Assembly (NCBI GenBank): GCA_015075585.1
Contig: JABTUB010000001.1
Coordinates: forward strand, 62,001 to 126,000
From: Chloracidobacterium sp.
GTDB lineage: Bacteria; Acidobacteriota; Blastocatellia; Pyrinomonadales; Pyrinomonadaceae
Length of the DNA: 64,000 bases
Direction of reading: 5' to 3'
The notes beneath the pieces are model-generated. The model did no database searches and was not told the origin of the DNA. It was given only the letters and a program-made list of their open reading frames with translations. Within the stretch, counting starts at the first letter, position 1, and each line of letters opens with the position of its first letter. The translations under genes and the position numbers were made by a program. This document shows, in pieces, positions 1 through 7,918 of the stretch.

Positions 1-1558
1 ATGTCGCCTGCCGCACTTCGAGCGAAACCGTAACTGCTGTATAAAACGCGATCAGAAGCGGGAACTGAAGCAGCATCGGCAGACAGCCGCCGATGGGCAG
101 TGCATCCTTTGTTATGCGCAGCTGCTGCATTTGCAGGTCGCGCATACGCGGGTCATCATTCGGTACGCCCTTCTTTTGCAGCTCTTTGATCTGATCCTGG
201 ATCTCCTTCATCTTAGGCGCGTTGCCTGAAGCCTTTTTGAACGAGCGCGACTGCGACCACCGAAGCGGGAACAGCAGCATATAGAAAAGGAATGTAAAGA
301 CGATGATCGCGACACCGTAGTTGTGCGTAACGATATTGAAGAAATTGAGTGCGTAAAGGATCGGGATCGCCAGCGGACGCGTTGCCCAGCGGAGCCACCA
401 ATAGTTGCTGAAGTTTATAAGATTCGTCAGCTCGACCGGACGGCCTACATCCTTTGTAAGCGACGGGCTGAGCGATGACAGCAGGAAATAATCCTTTGTG
501 CCGGTGAAGATGCGTGTTACCGAGCCGTCCGCAGAAATGGGCAAATATGTGGTAACAAGGTGGCGCGTCTCCTTTGTCGAAGGATTACGCATGACCCAAC
601 TGAAAAGGCTGCTGTAAAAGGGCCTTGTATCAACGTCGTACTTAAAGGCGTGATACTCAACGGCTTGTGCCGGTGATGCCGGGATCGCCGCCATTGCGAA
701 ATACGCATCGGCAACGCCCGCCCAATTGATCGTGCCGCTGTCGGACAATACGGCATTGCCGGCCGCATCATAGGTGAACGCATAGCCGCCCTGGTGGCGT
801 TTGATATCACCGTTGACCGATACGACCGCCTCCGGTTCGATATGGTAGAAGTTATGGTTATTTATCGCATGGTCGCCGATGCTGGGGCCGATGAGCAACC
901 TCACGTTCGGCACCGTCCGGCCATTCGCCGTCATTGTGACCGCAAGGTCGGAAACATATCCGTCAGCTCGGAAAACAAAGCTTTTCTTTACTTCTGCTCC
1001 CGAAGGATCAGTTAATGTAAAGTCGATCCTTCGCTCTTCGCTGCCGGTCAGCGTTATCTCATTTTCCGGCACCGAGATCTGATAATTGCGGCCGTTCGCA
1101 GCGGCTGTCAGGTTGGCGTCATCGGTAACGAGGCGGAAAGGCAGTTCACGCGGGTCGCGAGCAAGGCCTTCGGGCGAAATTAGCTGCAAAGGCTTTTCAT
1201 CCGCAAGCGTCGAACCATCGGCGTAAACTTGGCTGTCAGCCTTCGGCGTTTTGTTGCGGAGGATGATCCAGCTTGTGGCAACGGCTCCCTTTGAATCGAG
1301 AATAACCTCGTAAAGCGGCGTCTTGACCGTTAACGTACGCGCCGATGCTTCGTTTGCCGTTGGCGGTTCGACCGGTTTTGACCCGGGCGTCGGAACGGCG
1401 GCGGGCGTCGGCGTAACCGTAGCGGCCACCTCTGTATTCTGTGGCTGAGGCGTCTGCTTCGGAGCAAAAAAGTATTGCCAACCGAAAAGAACAGCCATAG
1501 AAAGTGCCGCAGCGATCATGAAGCGGCCGGCGTTGCCGGTATTGTTATTATCTTCCAT
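1..1558 (-). CDS. yidC: Membrane protein insertase YidC, C-terminus beyond window edge
   Basis: Inner-membrane insertase that helps Sec substrates and small membrane proteins fold and insert. My translation gives 519 codons before the window ends. An N-terminal membrane anchor lies near residues 13-30, followed by a Pro/Thr-rich linker and a large periplasmic domain. The conserved Oxa1 core begins near residue 383 (YWWLRWATRPLAIPILYALN) and contains GGCLPMLLQFPLL near residue 486, as in Gram-negative YidC. The frame is still open at base 2, so only the last transmembrane segments are missing. The start ATG shares its A with the TAA stop of yidD, which implies translational coupling. The order rpmH-rnpA-yidD-yidC is the classic bacterial one. 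The periplasmic domain fits a diderm organism. Confidence 0.97.
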   Translation of the reverse strand, partial: MEDNNNTGNAGRFMIAAALSMAVLFGWQYFFAPKQTPQPQNTEVAATVTPTPAAVPTPGSKPVEPPTANEASARTLTVKTPLYEVILDSKGAVATSWIILRNKTPKADSQVYADGSTLADEKPLQLISPEGLARDPRELPFRLVTDDANLTAAANGRNYQISVPENEITLTGSEERRIDFTLTDPSGAEVKKSFVFRADGYVSDLAVTMTANGRTVPNVRLLIGPSIGDHAINNHNFYHIEPEAVVSVNGDIKRHQGGYAFTYDAAGNAVLSDSGTINWAGVADAYFAMAAIPASPAQAVEYHAFKYDVDTRPFYSSLFSWVMRNPSTKETRHLVTTYLPISADGSVTRIFTGTKDYFLLSSLSPSLTKDVGRPVELTNLINFSNYWWLRWATRPLAIPILYALNFFNIVTHNYGVAIIVFTFLFYMLLFPLRWSQSRSFKKASGNAPKMKEIQDQIKELQKKGVPNDDPRMRDLQMQQLRITKDALPIGGCLPMLLQFPLLIAFYTAVTVSLEVRQAT

Positions 1559-1767
1559 TATTTGACCGGGTCGTGCCCGCCCCTACAGAGCGGTTGGCAC
1601 CGCAAGATGCGCTTTGCGCCCATCCAAACCCCTTTTATAACGCCGTACTTCGCCACTGCCTGGCTTGCGTATTCGGAGCATGTCGGCTCGAAACGGCACG
1701 CAGGCGGTAAGAATGGCGACACCATCGCCTTGTAAACGCCCAATATGTCGATGACGAGAAACTTCAT
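1558..1767 (-). CDS. yidD: Membrane protein insertion efficiency factor YidD
   Basis: Small membrane-associated protein of 69 residues, a normal length for the family, thought to assist YidC-dependent insertion. Diagnostic features are the N-terminal amphipathic stretch (VIDILGVYKAMVSPFLPPAC) and the Cys-rich core CRFEPTCSEYA followed by RILRCQPLCRGG. The gene starts 3 nt after the rnpA stop, and its own stop overlaps the yidC start by one base, so it sits inside a tightly coupled operon. Nothing is unusual in the sequence. Assignment rests on the motif pattern and on its invariant place between rnpA and yidC. Confidence 0.96.
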   Translation of the reverse strand: MKFLVIDILGVYKAMVSPFLPPACRFEPTCSEYASQAVAKYGVIKGVWMGAKRILRCQPLCRGGHDPVK

Positions 1768-1770
1768 TAT

Positions 1771-2307
1771 CTAACCGTTACGATCTGAGCTTTCACTGCG
1801 TTGCGAGAGCTTTGCAACGATCGCACGAAATTCCGCTAAAGGCTTGTCGAGCTTTGTGTAAAGCAGCGAACGCCTTGCGTTCAAAACCCAATCAGAATTC
1901 GGCGCCGCCTTGCTCAATTCCGCTCGGCTGAGGCGAAATGCCTCGCGAAGCAGCCGCTTCGCACGATTGCGGTCGTGTGCCTTGCCGATCGCCTTTTTCG
2001 TTGCGGTAACACCGATACGATGTGATGCTCGTTTGTTGGGCAAAACAAAAACCGTCATAAAACGGCCTTCGACACGCTCGCCTTGTTCGTAAACGCGAAG
2101 AAACTCGGCGCGCTTAGCGAGCCGAGCCTCCTTCGGTAACGAAAAACCTAATAGTGATGTACCGTTAATCGCTTGCGGCCCTTCGCGCGGCGGCGCTTGA
2201 GTACGGCTCGGCCGTTCTTCGTCGCCATGCGGGCGCGAAAGCCGTGCTTTTTGGCGCGGCGACGATTGTTTGGCTGATATGTTCTCTTCGGCATAATTGC
2301 TCTCCAT
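1771..2307 (-). CDS. rnpA: Ribonuclease P protein component with N-terminal extension over rpmH
   Basis: Protein subunit of RNase P, which binds the catalytic RNA and matures tRNA 5' ends. The conserved core starts at [16 protein letters not shown] and contains the RNase P signature [13 protein letters not shown]. Between the core and the ATG at 2307 the frame has no ATG, GTG or TTG; the only conceivable later initiator is a rare ATT. Starting at 2307 gives 178 residues, with an extension of about 55 residues encoded by the same DNA as rpmH in another frame. A TTG at 2334 overlaps the -10 hexamer and so should not be transcribed. The arrangement resembles the rnpA/rpmH overlap described in Thermus. 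The gene identity is certain; the start is the most likely of few options. Confidence 0.9.
   Translation of the reverse strand: MESNYAEENISAKQSSPRQKARLSRPHGDEERPSRTQAPPREGPQAINGTSLLGFSLPKEARLAKRAEFLRVYEQGERVEGRFMTVFVLPNKRASHRIGVTATKKAIGKAHDRNRAKRLLREAFRLSRAELSKAAPNSDWVLNARRSLLYTKLDKPLAEFRAIVAKLSQRSESSDRNG
2148..2294 (-). CDS. rpmH: Large ribosomal subunit protein bL34
   Basis: Ribosomal protein of 48 residues, beginning [19 protein letters not shown] and ending LTVHHY, read in a frame different from the surrounding rnpA frame. The [22 protein letters not shown] pattern is typical of bL34. Its ATG lies 13 nt inside the proposed rnpA start, and a GGAGAG ribosome-binding site sits 5 nt upstream, partly formed by the rnpA start codon itself. 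The stop TAG at 2148-2150 falls where the conserved RnpA core begins. The promoter at 2335-2363 would give a very short leader. It is first in the rpmH-rnpA-yidD-yidC operon. Confidence 0.97.
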   Translation of the reverse strand: MPKRTYQPNNRRRAKKHGFRARMATKNGRAVLKRRRAKGRKRLTVHHY

Positions 2308-2334
2308 GAAATTCACTCGAAAGTGAAAACTCAA

Positions 2335-2363
2335 AGTTTATTGAAATGCCGCCCGGATGTCAA
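2335..2363 (-). promoter_or_regulatory. Sigma70-type promoter for rpmH-rnpA-yidD-yidC
   Basis: On the minus strand there is a perfect TTGACA (2363-2358), a 17-nt spacer and TAAACT (2340-2335). Transcription should start near 2328, about 21 nt before the rnpA ATG at 2307 and 34 nt before the rpmH ATG. This bears directly on which rnpA start codons can be used. Confidence 0.8.
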
Positions 2364-2521
2364 AGCAAAGCGCGTAAAAATGGGCACTTAGCTCATTTCC
2401 GGTTCGCCTTACCAACCGCCGCGATATGGTGTATATTTTTTATAGGAACAGCGGCCGCGGCCACAATAACTTGTGAGTTTGGGGAGCGAGCGCCGCGCGC
2501 GTAAGCGCGAAGGAGTCCAAT

Positions 2522-2878
2522 ATGACTGAGAGAAGAATCATCGAACCATCGGAATGGGAAGATTTTTTGGCGGAATTCAGCGAGCGGAACCGCGGGCGGC
2601 GTGCACGCTTTGATCTCTTTGAACAGAGCGGCCAAACCGAGGAAGAAAGTGCCGAGGGCGTGTTTGAACGCGCCGCACTGAACGGCCACCGCGTAACCGT
2701 CGAACGCAGCTATGAGGCCGCGAGCGGCCGCCGCCTTGAGACCGACGAGATCAACGATGTGCACGGTATCACCGTGCAATACGATACCGACGGCAGCGAG
2801 AATACGATGGAGTTTATGAACCACGACGGCGATATGACACAACTCCATTTCGAATCACTCGTTGACGGCGATTCGTAA
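2522..2878 (+). CDS. Small acidic hypothetical protein, DUF5335-like
   Basis: A 118-residue soluble protein with no signal peptide or membrane segment. The opening RRIIEPSEWEDFLAEFSERN resembles the start of DUF5335 proteins (unknown function), which is a recollection of the family pattern, not a search. The C-terminal half is rich in Asp, Glu and His and looks like a beta-rich domain. A GGAG sequence lies 8 nt before the ATG. The gene is divergent from the rpmH operon; a possible -10 element TATATT lies upstream near 2434. It is convergent with the GNAT gene that follows. Function is not known. Confidence 0.75.
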   Translation: MTERRIIEPSEWEDFLAEFSERNRGRRARFDLFEQSGQTEEESAEGVFERAALNGHRVTVERSYEAASGRRLETDEINDVHGITVQYDTDGSENTMEFMNHDGDMTQLHFESLVDGDS

Positions 2879-2923
2879 ACCTGACCGCCCGAACGCATGA
2901 TCTGCGGAAGCCGATCTCAAACG

Positions 2924-3385
2924 TCAATTCACGTCAAACGTGCGTTGGCCGTCTTTATCGTGGATCCAAAGCCACGCGTTGCCGATCTCGTGATCTTGAA
3001 CTATTCCGGAATAAATGAATCCGTTCTTGCGCAGGATCGCGACGGAGGCGTTCTCTTCCGGAGCCGTCTTTGCCGTTACCATCAGTGACGGGTCGTTGGC
3101 GTATGCGATCTTTAGTAGTTCACTGCATGAAAAGGATGCGATCCCGCGGCCTTCGAACTCTTTGAACGTCGCATAAGCGACCTCAACCTTTCCGTCCTGC
3201 GGCTGTCCTACAAAACCGCAGCAGCCGACCACGAGGCCGTCCCGCACGACGAAATATCCGACCCACGGCGGAACAAAGCCGATCGTCGGATAAAAGTCCT
3301 CGTACATCGCAAAAATGGCTTGGCAATCATCCGAAGCGAACAGTTCGTCGGCCTTTTCGGCCAGGTCAAGTATCCTTAACTCCAT
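2924..3385 (-). CDS. GNAT family N-acetyltransferase
   Basis: A 153-residue acyltransferase of the GNAT fold, which moves an acetyl group from acetyl-CoA to an amine of an unknown substrate. The acetyl-CoA binding motif A is visible as EFEGRGIASFSCSELLK near residues 76-90, with the typical RGIA turn in place of R/QxxGxG/A. Motif B is NASVAILRKNGFIYSG near residues 113-128. The start ATG directly abuts the purN stop (TAAATG), so it is the last gene of a glycosyltransferase-purN-GNAT operon. It resembles ribosomal-protein-type acetyltransferases, but the target cannot be read from the sequence. Confidence 0.88.
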   Translation of the reverse strand: MELRILDLAEKADELFASDDCQAIFAMYEDFYPTIGFVPPWVGYFVVRDGLVVGCCGFVGQPQDGKVEVAYATFKEFEGRGIASFSCSELLKIAYANDPSLMVTAKTAPEENASVAILRKNGFIYSGIVQDHEIGNAWLWIHDKDGQRTFDVN

Positions 3386-3955
3386 TTATCCACCCGTATT
3401 CTGCAACTTTTTCAGCGCCGCGATATAAAGCCCGTGTTCCTGTTCGAGGATCCGTGCCGTAAGAGACGCGACGGTATCGTCCTCAAGCCGCGGCACTTCA
3501 CACTGCAAGATCGTCGGGCCGTGGTCGAGCAGTTCATCGACGTAATGGACCGTGCAGCCTGTGGCCTTCACGCCGGCGTCAAATGCCTGTTTTTGTGCGT
3601 CGAGGCCCGGAAACGCCGGAAGCAGGCTCGGATGAATATTCACGATCTTGCCCGCAAAGCGCCTTACGAATTCCGGCGACAATAGTCGCATATACCCCGC
3701 GAGGCAGACAAGCTCGACGCCGCGCTTCTCCAGTTCATCGCCGATCTCGGCATCGTGTTCGGCCCGCGTTCGCCCTCGCCTTTCGACAACGACTGTCTCG
3801 ATGCCGCGTTCCATCGCCTTCGCCAAGCCCGCCGCATCCGCCCTGTCGCTTACAACGACCGCGACCCGCGAATCCGCGATCTCGCCGCTCGCCACCGCAT
3901 CCGCGATCGCCGCCATATTCGACCCACGCCCCGATATCAAAATTCCAATGTTCAT
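3386..3955 (-). CDS. purN: Phosphoribosylglycinamide formyltransferase
   Basis: Third step of de novo purine synthesis: transfer of a formyl group from 10-formyl-THF to GAR. The 189-residue protein has the expected length. The start MNIGILISGRGSNMAAI is the family N-terminus and rules out an upstream ATG at 4015. Catalytic residues are visible as Asn and His in IVNIHPSLLPAFPG and Asp in the downstream DHGP. The start overlaps the stop of the preceding glycosyltransferase gene by one base (TGATG). Part of its 5' end (3874-3931) is repeated exactly at 7011-7068 inside a short chimeric reading frame. The purM gene lies separately at 11848-12894. Confidence 0.97.
   Translation of the reverse strand: MNIGILISGRGSNMAAIADAVASGEIADSRVAVVVSDRADAAGLAKAMERGIETVVVERRGRTRAEHDAEIGDELEKRGVELVCLAGYMRLLSPEFVRRFAGKIVNIHPSLLPAFPGLDAQKQAFDAGVKATGCTVHYVDELLDHGPTILQCEVPRLEDDTVASLTARILEQEHGLYIAALKKLQNTGG
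3874..3931. repeat. 58-bp exact direct repeat, copy 1 (inside purN)
   Basis: This segment encodes about the GRGSNMAAIADAVASGEIA part of PurN and is identical base for base to 7011-7068. Homology at the protein level extends a few codons further toward the start codon, but the DNA there has diverged. Repeat distance is about 3.1 kb, same orientation. Confidence 0.95.
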
Positions 3956-5502
3956 CAATTCCAATGCTTCAATTTGGGCCAAAGCCGAGACAACGGCTCC
4001 TTTGTTCCGCGGCAAACAAGGATGTTGAAATGTTCTGTCGGCATTGCGTATGGATGGCCGACGGGCGTTCGCTCCTCGACGGTATCACACGAACTTTCGA
4101 CATCCTCCTTTTTCGAACCCAAGATCACCACAACAGAGCCATCATAATCCCGCGGCCCCCAAAGGTAGTAGCTTTGATGGCCACTTATAGCAGTTGGCAA
4201 TCCGGATTTGCGCCCGAAGAAGTCGATGGCTCCGGCCTGGCCATAGTTTTCCGTCAAGATCGCAGCCTTCTGACGCTCGGCCTCCGGCAGGGAATCATAC
4301 ACCGCGGCCGTCGCTTCAGCCATCTCCTCCCAACCGAAGCGGTCGCCGAAGTACTGCGGCATCGGGCCGCTATGCCCGACCTCCGTCTTTGGCGGTGCGA
4401 TGCCCAAACTCGCTTGATAGGCAATGAAGGCCTCCGGCGGCAGCAGAGGTACGGCGATCGGCGCAAATAGTGCGGCAACTGCGAATACGAGTACGGCGTA
4501 ACCGACGATCGCGGTCTTGCCGAACCGAAAACGCGACGCCGCGGATTCCCAGAGCACGCCGCCAGCCGCAAACAAGACCGGATAGACCGGTACGAGGTAA
4601 TAGTTCTTTGCCTTGAGGACGATCATCAGCACGAGCGTGACCAAATATAGGATGCCGATGGTCCGAAACCGCTTGCCGTCGCGATCCGCGAGAAAGTACC
4701 AAAGCCCCGCAAGCCAGACTACCGCGCTGAGCGGAAGAAGTATGAAGACCTGCTGCCAAATGAATTCGAGCGGCGAAAGCAAAACGTTCTTTCCGCTTTC
4801 CTGTACGTTCCTCAGTAATTCCAACGTCGCCCAGTCATTTTTATACTCCCAGATGAGATTCGGCAGAAAAAGAGCGAATGCCAGGACACCGCCGAGCCAA
4901 AAGTATCCGTTCGCGAATGCCCGTCGATCCCTCGTCGCCATTATCCCGATGACGAACGCGGCTCCGAAGAAGATCAGCGAGTGCTTGTTCATCACGCCTA
5001 AGCCGGCAAACGCCCCGAACAGCAGCCAGAATCGCGGATCTTCACGCTTGACCGTCCAGATGTAACTTAGAACACATCCCATCCAGAAGATCGGTTCGTA
5101 CACGTTCATTGACAACATCATATCGATGCTGAGGTAAACCGGTGCGGCAAGAACACAGAGGCACGCAAGGAGCATCCCAAAATGACGGCCGCCCAGCTCG
5201 CGCACGATGAGGCCGGTTAGGATGATCTTCAATGCGCCGCCGAGCGTGGGCAGCAAGTGGATCGCATAGAGCGAATCGCCGAAAATGCCTCGGCCCGCCC
5301 ACGCAATAAAGATGCTCAGCGGAGCATGATCGGGATAGCCCCACGCAAGATGTTCGGTACAGGCAAGAAAATAGAGTTCGTCACGGAAGTACCCGTAATT
5401 CGCGCCGGCGATCAGATAAAGCACGACCTTTAATGCCGCAAACGCGAAGGCAATACCGAGCGGGTTCTTAAATAGGCGAATCATTGATCCCATAAACGCC
5501 AA
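3955..5502 (-). CDS. GT39/ArnT-like polyprenyl-phosphate-sugar glycosyltransferase
   Basis: Integral membrane GT-C glycosyltransferase of 515 residues, the family that moves sugars from polyprenyl-phosphate donors to proteins or lipids on the outer face of the membrane. The first external loop carries the acidic pair in YFRDELYFLAC (near residues 41-42), followed by LAWGYPDHAPLS, both hallmarks of PMT_2/ArnT-like enzymes. Eleven or so hydrophobic segments follow to about residue 365, then a soluble periplasmic domain with YFGDRFGWEEM and ILTENYGQAGAIDFFG motifs. The start is uncertain: in-frame ATGs lie at 5502, 5493 and 5484 without a strong ribosome-binding site. It is coupled to purN, with no obvious functional link. 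Confidence 0.88.
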   Translation of the reverse strand: MAFMGSMIRLFKNPLGIAFAFAALKVVLYLIAGANYGYFRDELYFLACTEHLAWGYPDHAPLSIFIAWAGRGIFGDSLYAIHLLPTLGGALKIILTGLIVRELGGRHFGMLLACLCVLAAPVYLSIDMMLSMNVYEPIFWMGCVLSYIWTVKREDPRFWLLFGAFAGLGVMNKHSLIFFGAAFVIGIMATRDRRAFANGYFWLGGVLAFALFLPNLIWEYKNDWATLELLRNVQESGKNVLLSPLEFIWQQVFILLPLSAVVWLAGLWYFLADRDGKRFRTIGILYLVTLVLMIVLKAKNYYLVPVYPVLFAAGGVLWESAASRFRFGKTAIVGYAVLVFAVAALFAPIAVPLLPPEAFIAYQASLGIAPPKTEVGHSGPMPQYFGDRFGWEEMAEATAAVYDSLPEAERQKAAILTENYGQAGAIDFFGRKSGLPTAISGHQSYYLWGPRDYDGSVVVILGSKKEDVESSCDTVEERTPVGHPYAMPTEHFNILVCRGTKEPLSRLWPKLKHWN

Positions 5503-5840
5503 TTACAGCCATTGTCAGTCGACTACTAAACTGACAACAGTCTAACCGAATTCATCAAATAACATTATGTATTTAGCGTTCAACGGCGCGGCCGTCAATA
5601 CTAAGGTCTCGAATCTTTACATTCGACATTAAACACATAGCAGAGATCCTGCCTTACAACTTTTGGCCTCGACGCGATCATTTAACGAATATTATTAAGA
5701 CCGAAACGGAGCATCGGTGCGTCTTAATCTCAACATTTGGCTTTGGGAAGGCAACCGAATGCGATGCGCAGGTGCCTTAACCGAACTTTGTCAGAAGTAA
5801 ACAAAGTTCCCTCCGTCTAAACACATCTTTGGAGGCATCC
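5503..5840. promoter_or_regulatory. Divergent intergenic region with two inverted repeats
   Basis: No plausible gene is present in these 338 bases. One inverted repeat has arms TTAAGAC (5695-5701) and GTCTTAA (5721-5727). A second, perfect, has 9-nt arms GAACTTTGT (5783-5791) and ACAAAGTTC (5801-5809), 32 nt before the ATG at 5841. Their position fits operators or a leader hairpin for the NapH-like gene, but no regulator can be named. Confidence 0.5.
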
Positions 5841-6863
5841 ATGTCCGTAACCAACGCAAAGATCATTGATCGCATTTATCCATTACCTGTCCAACGGCTT
5901 CTGCGGATCTCGATGGTACTCGCGTTCGTCGTATTCATCGTCGAAATGGCCCTTATCTACTCTGAGCCATCGCTGGGATTGCGGCTGCTCTGGTTCGCAA
6001 CGATCCCGCTCGCGCCGATGATCCTGCTCGTGGCGCCGAACGCGTGGGTCAGCATTTGTCCAATATCTACTGTACAAACGTTCAGTCATCGTTTTGGCCA
6101 AAACCCGCATCGCCGCCTGTCGCCTCGCATTACCGCCAAACTTCAGGCATTCGGCTGGGTCCTGATGATTGCCGGCATTCCCACCCGCCATCTGTTTTTC
6201 AACTCGGTAGGTTGGGCAACATTCTGGACAGCTTTGGCCATCCTTGCCGTTGTCCTTGCGGCAGGCTTTCTTTTTAAGTCGCTTAGCGGATGGTGCGTCG
6301 GAGCGTGCCCCATACGTCCGATCGAGGTTCTGTACGGCCAGTTCGCCCTTGACAAGAACCGACCTGAGAAATGTACCGATTGCTCGGCATGCATCCCGAG
6401 CTGCCAACGTCTGGTTCCTGAAAACAGCCACAGTGAACTGCATCGAAGCTCATTGACGGCGAACATTGCTATGGGATTTCCGGGGTTCGTAGCGGCCTAT
6501 TTCCTTTTAGATCTTTTGAATGTCTGCGACATCGAGCACGCATTTTTCGCAGGAACCGGCGCGCAAGGATCAGATCTTCTCAGATTGGCCGGCGCGGTTT
6601 ACGGATGGATGGCCGCCGGATTCGTCGTCTCATGGGCCGCATTCTTCGTGCTGCGACGTCGGTTGAAAGAACGGACGCTATTTCGAGCGATCGCGCTATC
6701 CGCTTTCACCGCATATTACCTTGGCGTTGCACCGGAAATACGCGAGGCGTGGTCCTTACCGTTCTGGTCAATACCGGCGATGCTGGTACCGCCCGCCGTC
6801 GCAATGGCTTGGGCATTATGGCCGAGCAAACTCACAGACCGAACCTCGAGGACGCCTGCCTGA
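5841..6863 (+). CDS. NapH/NosR-type polyferredoxin membrane protein
   Basis: A 340-residue membrane protein combining hydrophobic helices with one ferredoxin-like [4Fe-4S] motif, KCTDCSACIPSC, near residues 175-186. Two Cys-Pro sites, SICPIS near 72 and GACPIRP near 154, match the CP motifs of NapH and NosR proteins that pass electrons from quinol to periplasmic reductases. Start 5841 is chosen because GGAGG lies 6 nt upstream; a TTG at 5829 would include the ribosome-binding site. It has only one of the usual two cluster motifs, and no nap, nos or similar reductase genes are next to it. Role is therefore inferred as electron transfer with unknown partner. Confidence 0.8.
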   Translation: MSVTNAKIIDRIYPLPVQRLLRISMVLAFVVFIVEMALIYSEPSLGLRLLWFATIPLAPMILLVAPNAWVSICPISTVQTFSHRFGQNPHRRLSPRITAKLQAFGWVLMIAGIPTRHLFFNSVGWATFWTALAILAVVLAAGFLFKSLSGWCVGACPIRPIEVLYGQFALDKNRPEKCTDCSACIPSCQRLVPENSHSELHRSSLTANIAMGFPGFVAAYFLLDLLNVCDIEHAFFAGTGAQGSDLLRLAGAVYGWMAAGFVVSWAAFFVLRRRLKERTLFRAIALSAFTAYYLGVAPEIREAWSLPFWSIPAMLVPPAVAMAWALWPSKLTDRTSRTPA

Positions 6864-6879
6864 TCTCGAACGGCACAAC

Positions 6880-7092
6880 TCAGTTCTGTAAATTGACTGC
6901 GTTATAGGCAGCCGCTATTTCGGCGCAAGGAATCTGCTTTCCGAACGCCTCGGCCCCGAGGCAGAAGGCCACCTTACCGGCGCGTTCGGCTTCGACGGTG
7001 AACGATGCCCCCGCGATCTCGCCGCTCGCCACCGCATCCGCGATCGCCGCCATATTCGACCCACGCCCGGAAATGAGTATCCCTATTTTCAT
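6880..7092 (-). pseudogene. Chimeric fragment: purN N-terminus joined to unrelated sequence
   Basis: A 70-residue frame beginning MKIGILISGRGSNMAAIADA, which is the PurN N-terminus, then switching after VASGEIAG to a C-terminal stretch of about 43 residues I do not recognise (ends AYNAVNLQN). It lacks every catalytic residue of PurN, because those lie further downstream in the real gene. The 58 bases at 7011-7068 are identical to purN, far closer than unrelated paralogs would be. I read it as a partial duplication or recombination scar rather than a working formyltransferase. It could still be expressed as a small protein. Confidence 0.7.
7011..7068. repeat. 58-bp exact direct repeat, copy 2 (inside purN-like fragment)
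   Basis: Identical to 3874-3931 in purN. Sequence diverges at once on both sides at DNA level, although the start-proximal codons still encode MKIGILIS versus MNIGILIS. Confidence 0.95.
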
Positions 7093-7203
7093 TGCCGCAT
7101 CACATTCTACAACCAACAGCTCCCGATCGCATGGTAGCCTGTAAAACCGCATCGCGCTTGAAGATTGCGTCGGCTTGTGATTTCTTAAAGAGAGGGGATG
7201 TCG

Positions 7204-7215
7204 TCGCTTAAGCGA
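7204..7215. promoter_or_regulatory. 12-bp perfect palindrome before the FMN reductase gene
   Basis: TCGCTTAAGCGA is self-complementary and lies 35 nt before the ATG at 7250. It may be an operator; no clear promoter hexamers could be paired with it. Confidence 0.35.
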
Positions 7216-7249
7216 GGCTCCTGTCAACAGCCACACAAGGGGGTCGATC

Positions 7250-7807
7250 ATGAGTCAAAAACAAATTGCCGTTATTGTAGGCAGCCTTCGAAAAGAGTCT
7301 CTGAACCGCAAATTGGCCAGTGCCGTTTGCAAGCTTGGGCCTGCCGATTTTGTGTTCAACCAGGTCGAGATCGGCGATTTGCCGCTTTACGATCAGGATG
7401 ATGACGACGATCAGGCAGATCCGGTCAAGCGGCTGAAGGAGCAGATCTCGGCTGCCGACGGCCTGATCTTTGTCACGCCCGAATACAACCGGTCAATGCC
7501 GGGCGTTCTCAAGAACGCGATCGACCATGCCTCGCGCCCATATGGGCAGAACTCTTGGGCCGGCAAGCCTGCCGGGGTGCTCGGCGTTTCGATCGGAAGT
7601 ATCGGCACCGCGCTCGCACAACAGCATCTTCGCAACAGTCTCGCGTATCTCGATGTTCCCACGATGGGACAGCCTGAAGCCTTCATACACGCAAAGGACG
7701 GGTTGTTCGATGACGAAGGCAATATCGGCGAAGCAAGCAAACCGTTTCTCCAGGCCTGGATGGACAGGTACGTCGATTGGGTGAAGACTCACTCGAACAT
7801 CTCGTAA
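7250..7807 (+). CDS. NADPH-dependent FMN reductase family protein
   Basis: A 185-residue flavodoxin-fold oxidoreductase similar to ChrR/YieF quinone or azo reductases, cytoplasmic. The FMN phosphate loop is GSLRKESLNRKLA near residues 11-23. The second flavin site is FVTPEYNRSMPGVLKNAIDHASRP near 74-97, split here only for reading, and both are diagnostic for the family. A loop rich in Asp (DQDDDDDQADP) near residue 50 is longer than usual. AAGGGGG lies just upstream of the ATG. It is a single gene, divergent from the purN-like fragment. Likely substrates are quinones or other small electron acceptors; this is family knowledge. Confidence 0.93.
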   Translation: MSQKQIAVIVGSLRKESLNRKLASAVCKLGPADFVFNQVEIGDLPLYDQDDDDDQADPVKRLKEQISAADGLIFVTPEYNRSMPGVLKNAIDHASRPYGQNSWAGKPAGVLGVSIGSIGTALAQQHLRNSLAYLDVPTMGQPEAFIHAKDGLFDDEGNIGEASKPFLQAWMDRYVDWVKTHSNIS

Positions 7808-7918
7808 CAGCACCGTGACGACCGCTCAAATTTTAACCGGCCACGAACGAAGTCTCATACTCACTCGCGGCCTCGCTTTGATCCCGGCACGACATCGGTC
7901 GATGTACTCACAACTGAT

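Noticed and set aside
2308..2334. TTG start at 2334 for rnpA
   Set aside because: The TTG overlaps the -10 hexamer (2340-2335) by position and lies before the expected transcript start.
3583..4470. A 295-codon plus-strand open frame
   Set aside because: It lies opposite purN and the glycosyltransferase gene, has an Arg/Pro/Ser-rich composition typical of antisense frames in GC-rich genes, and resembles no family.
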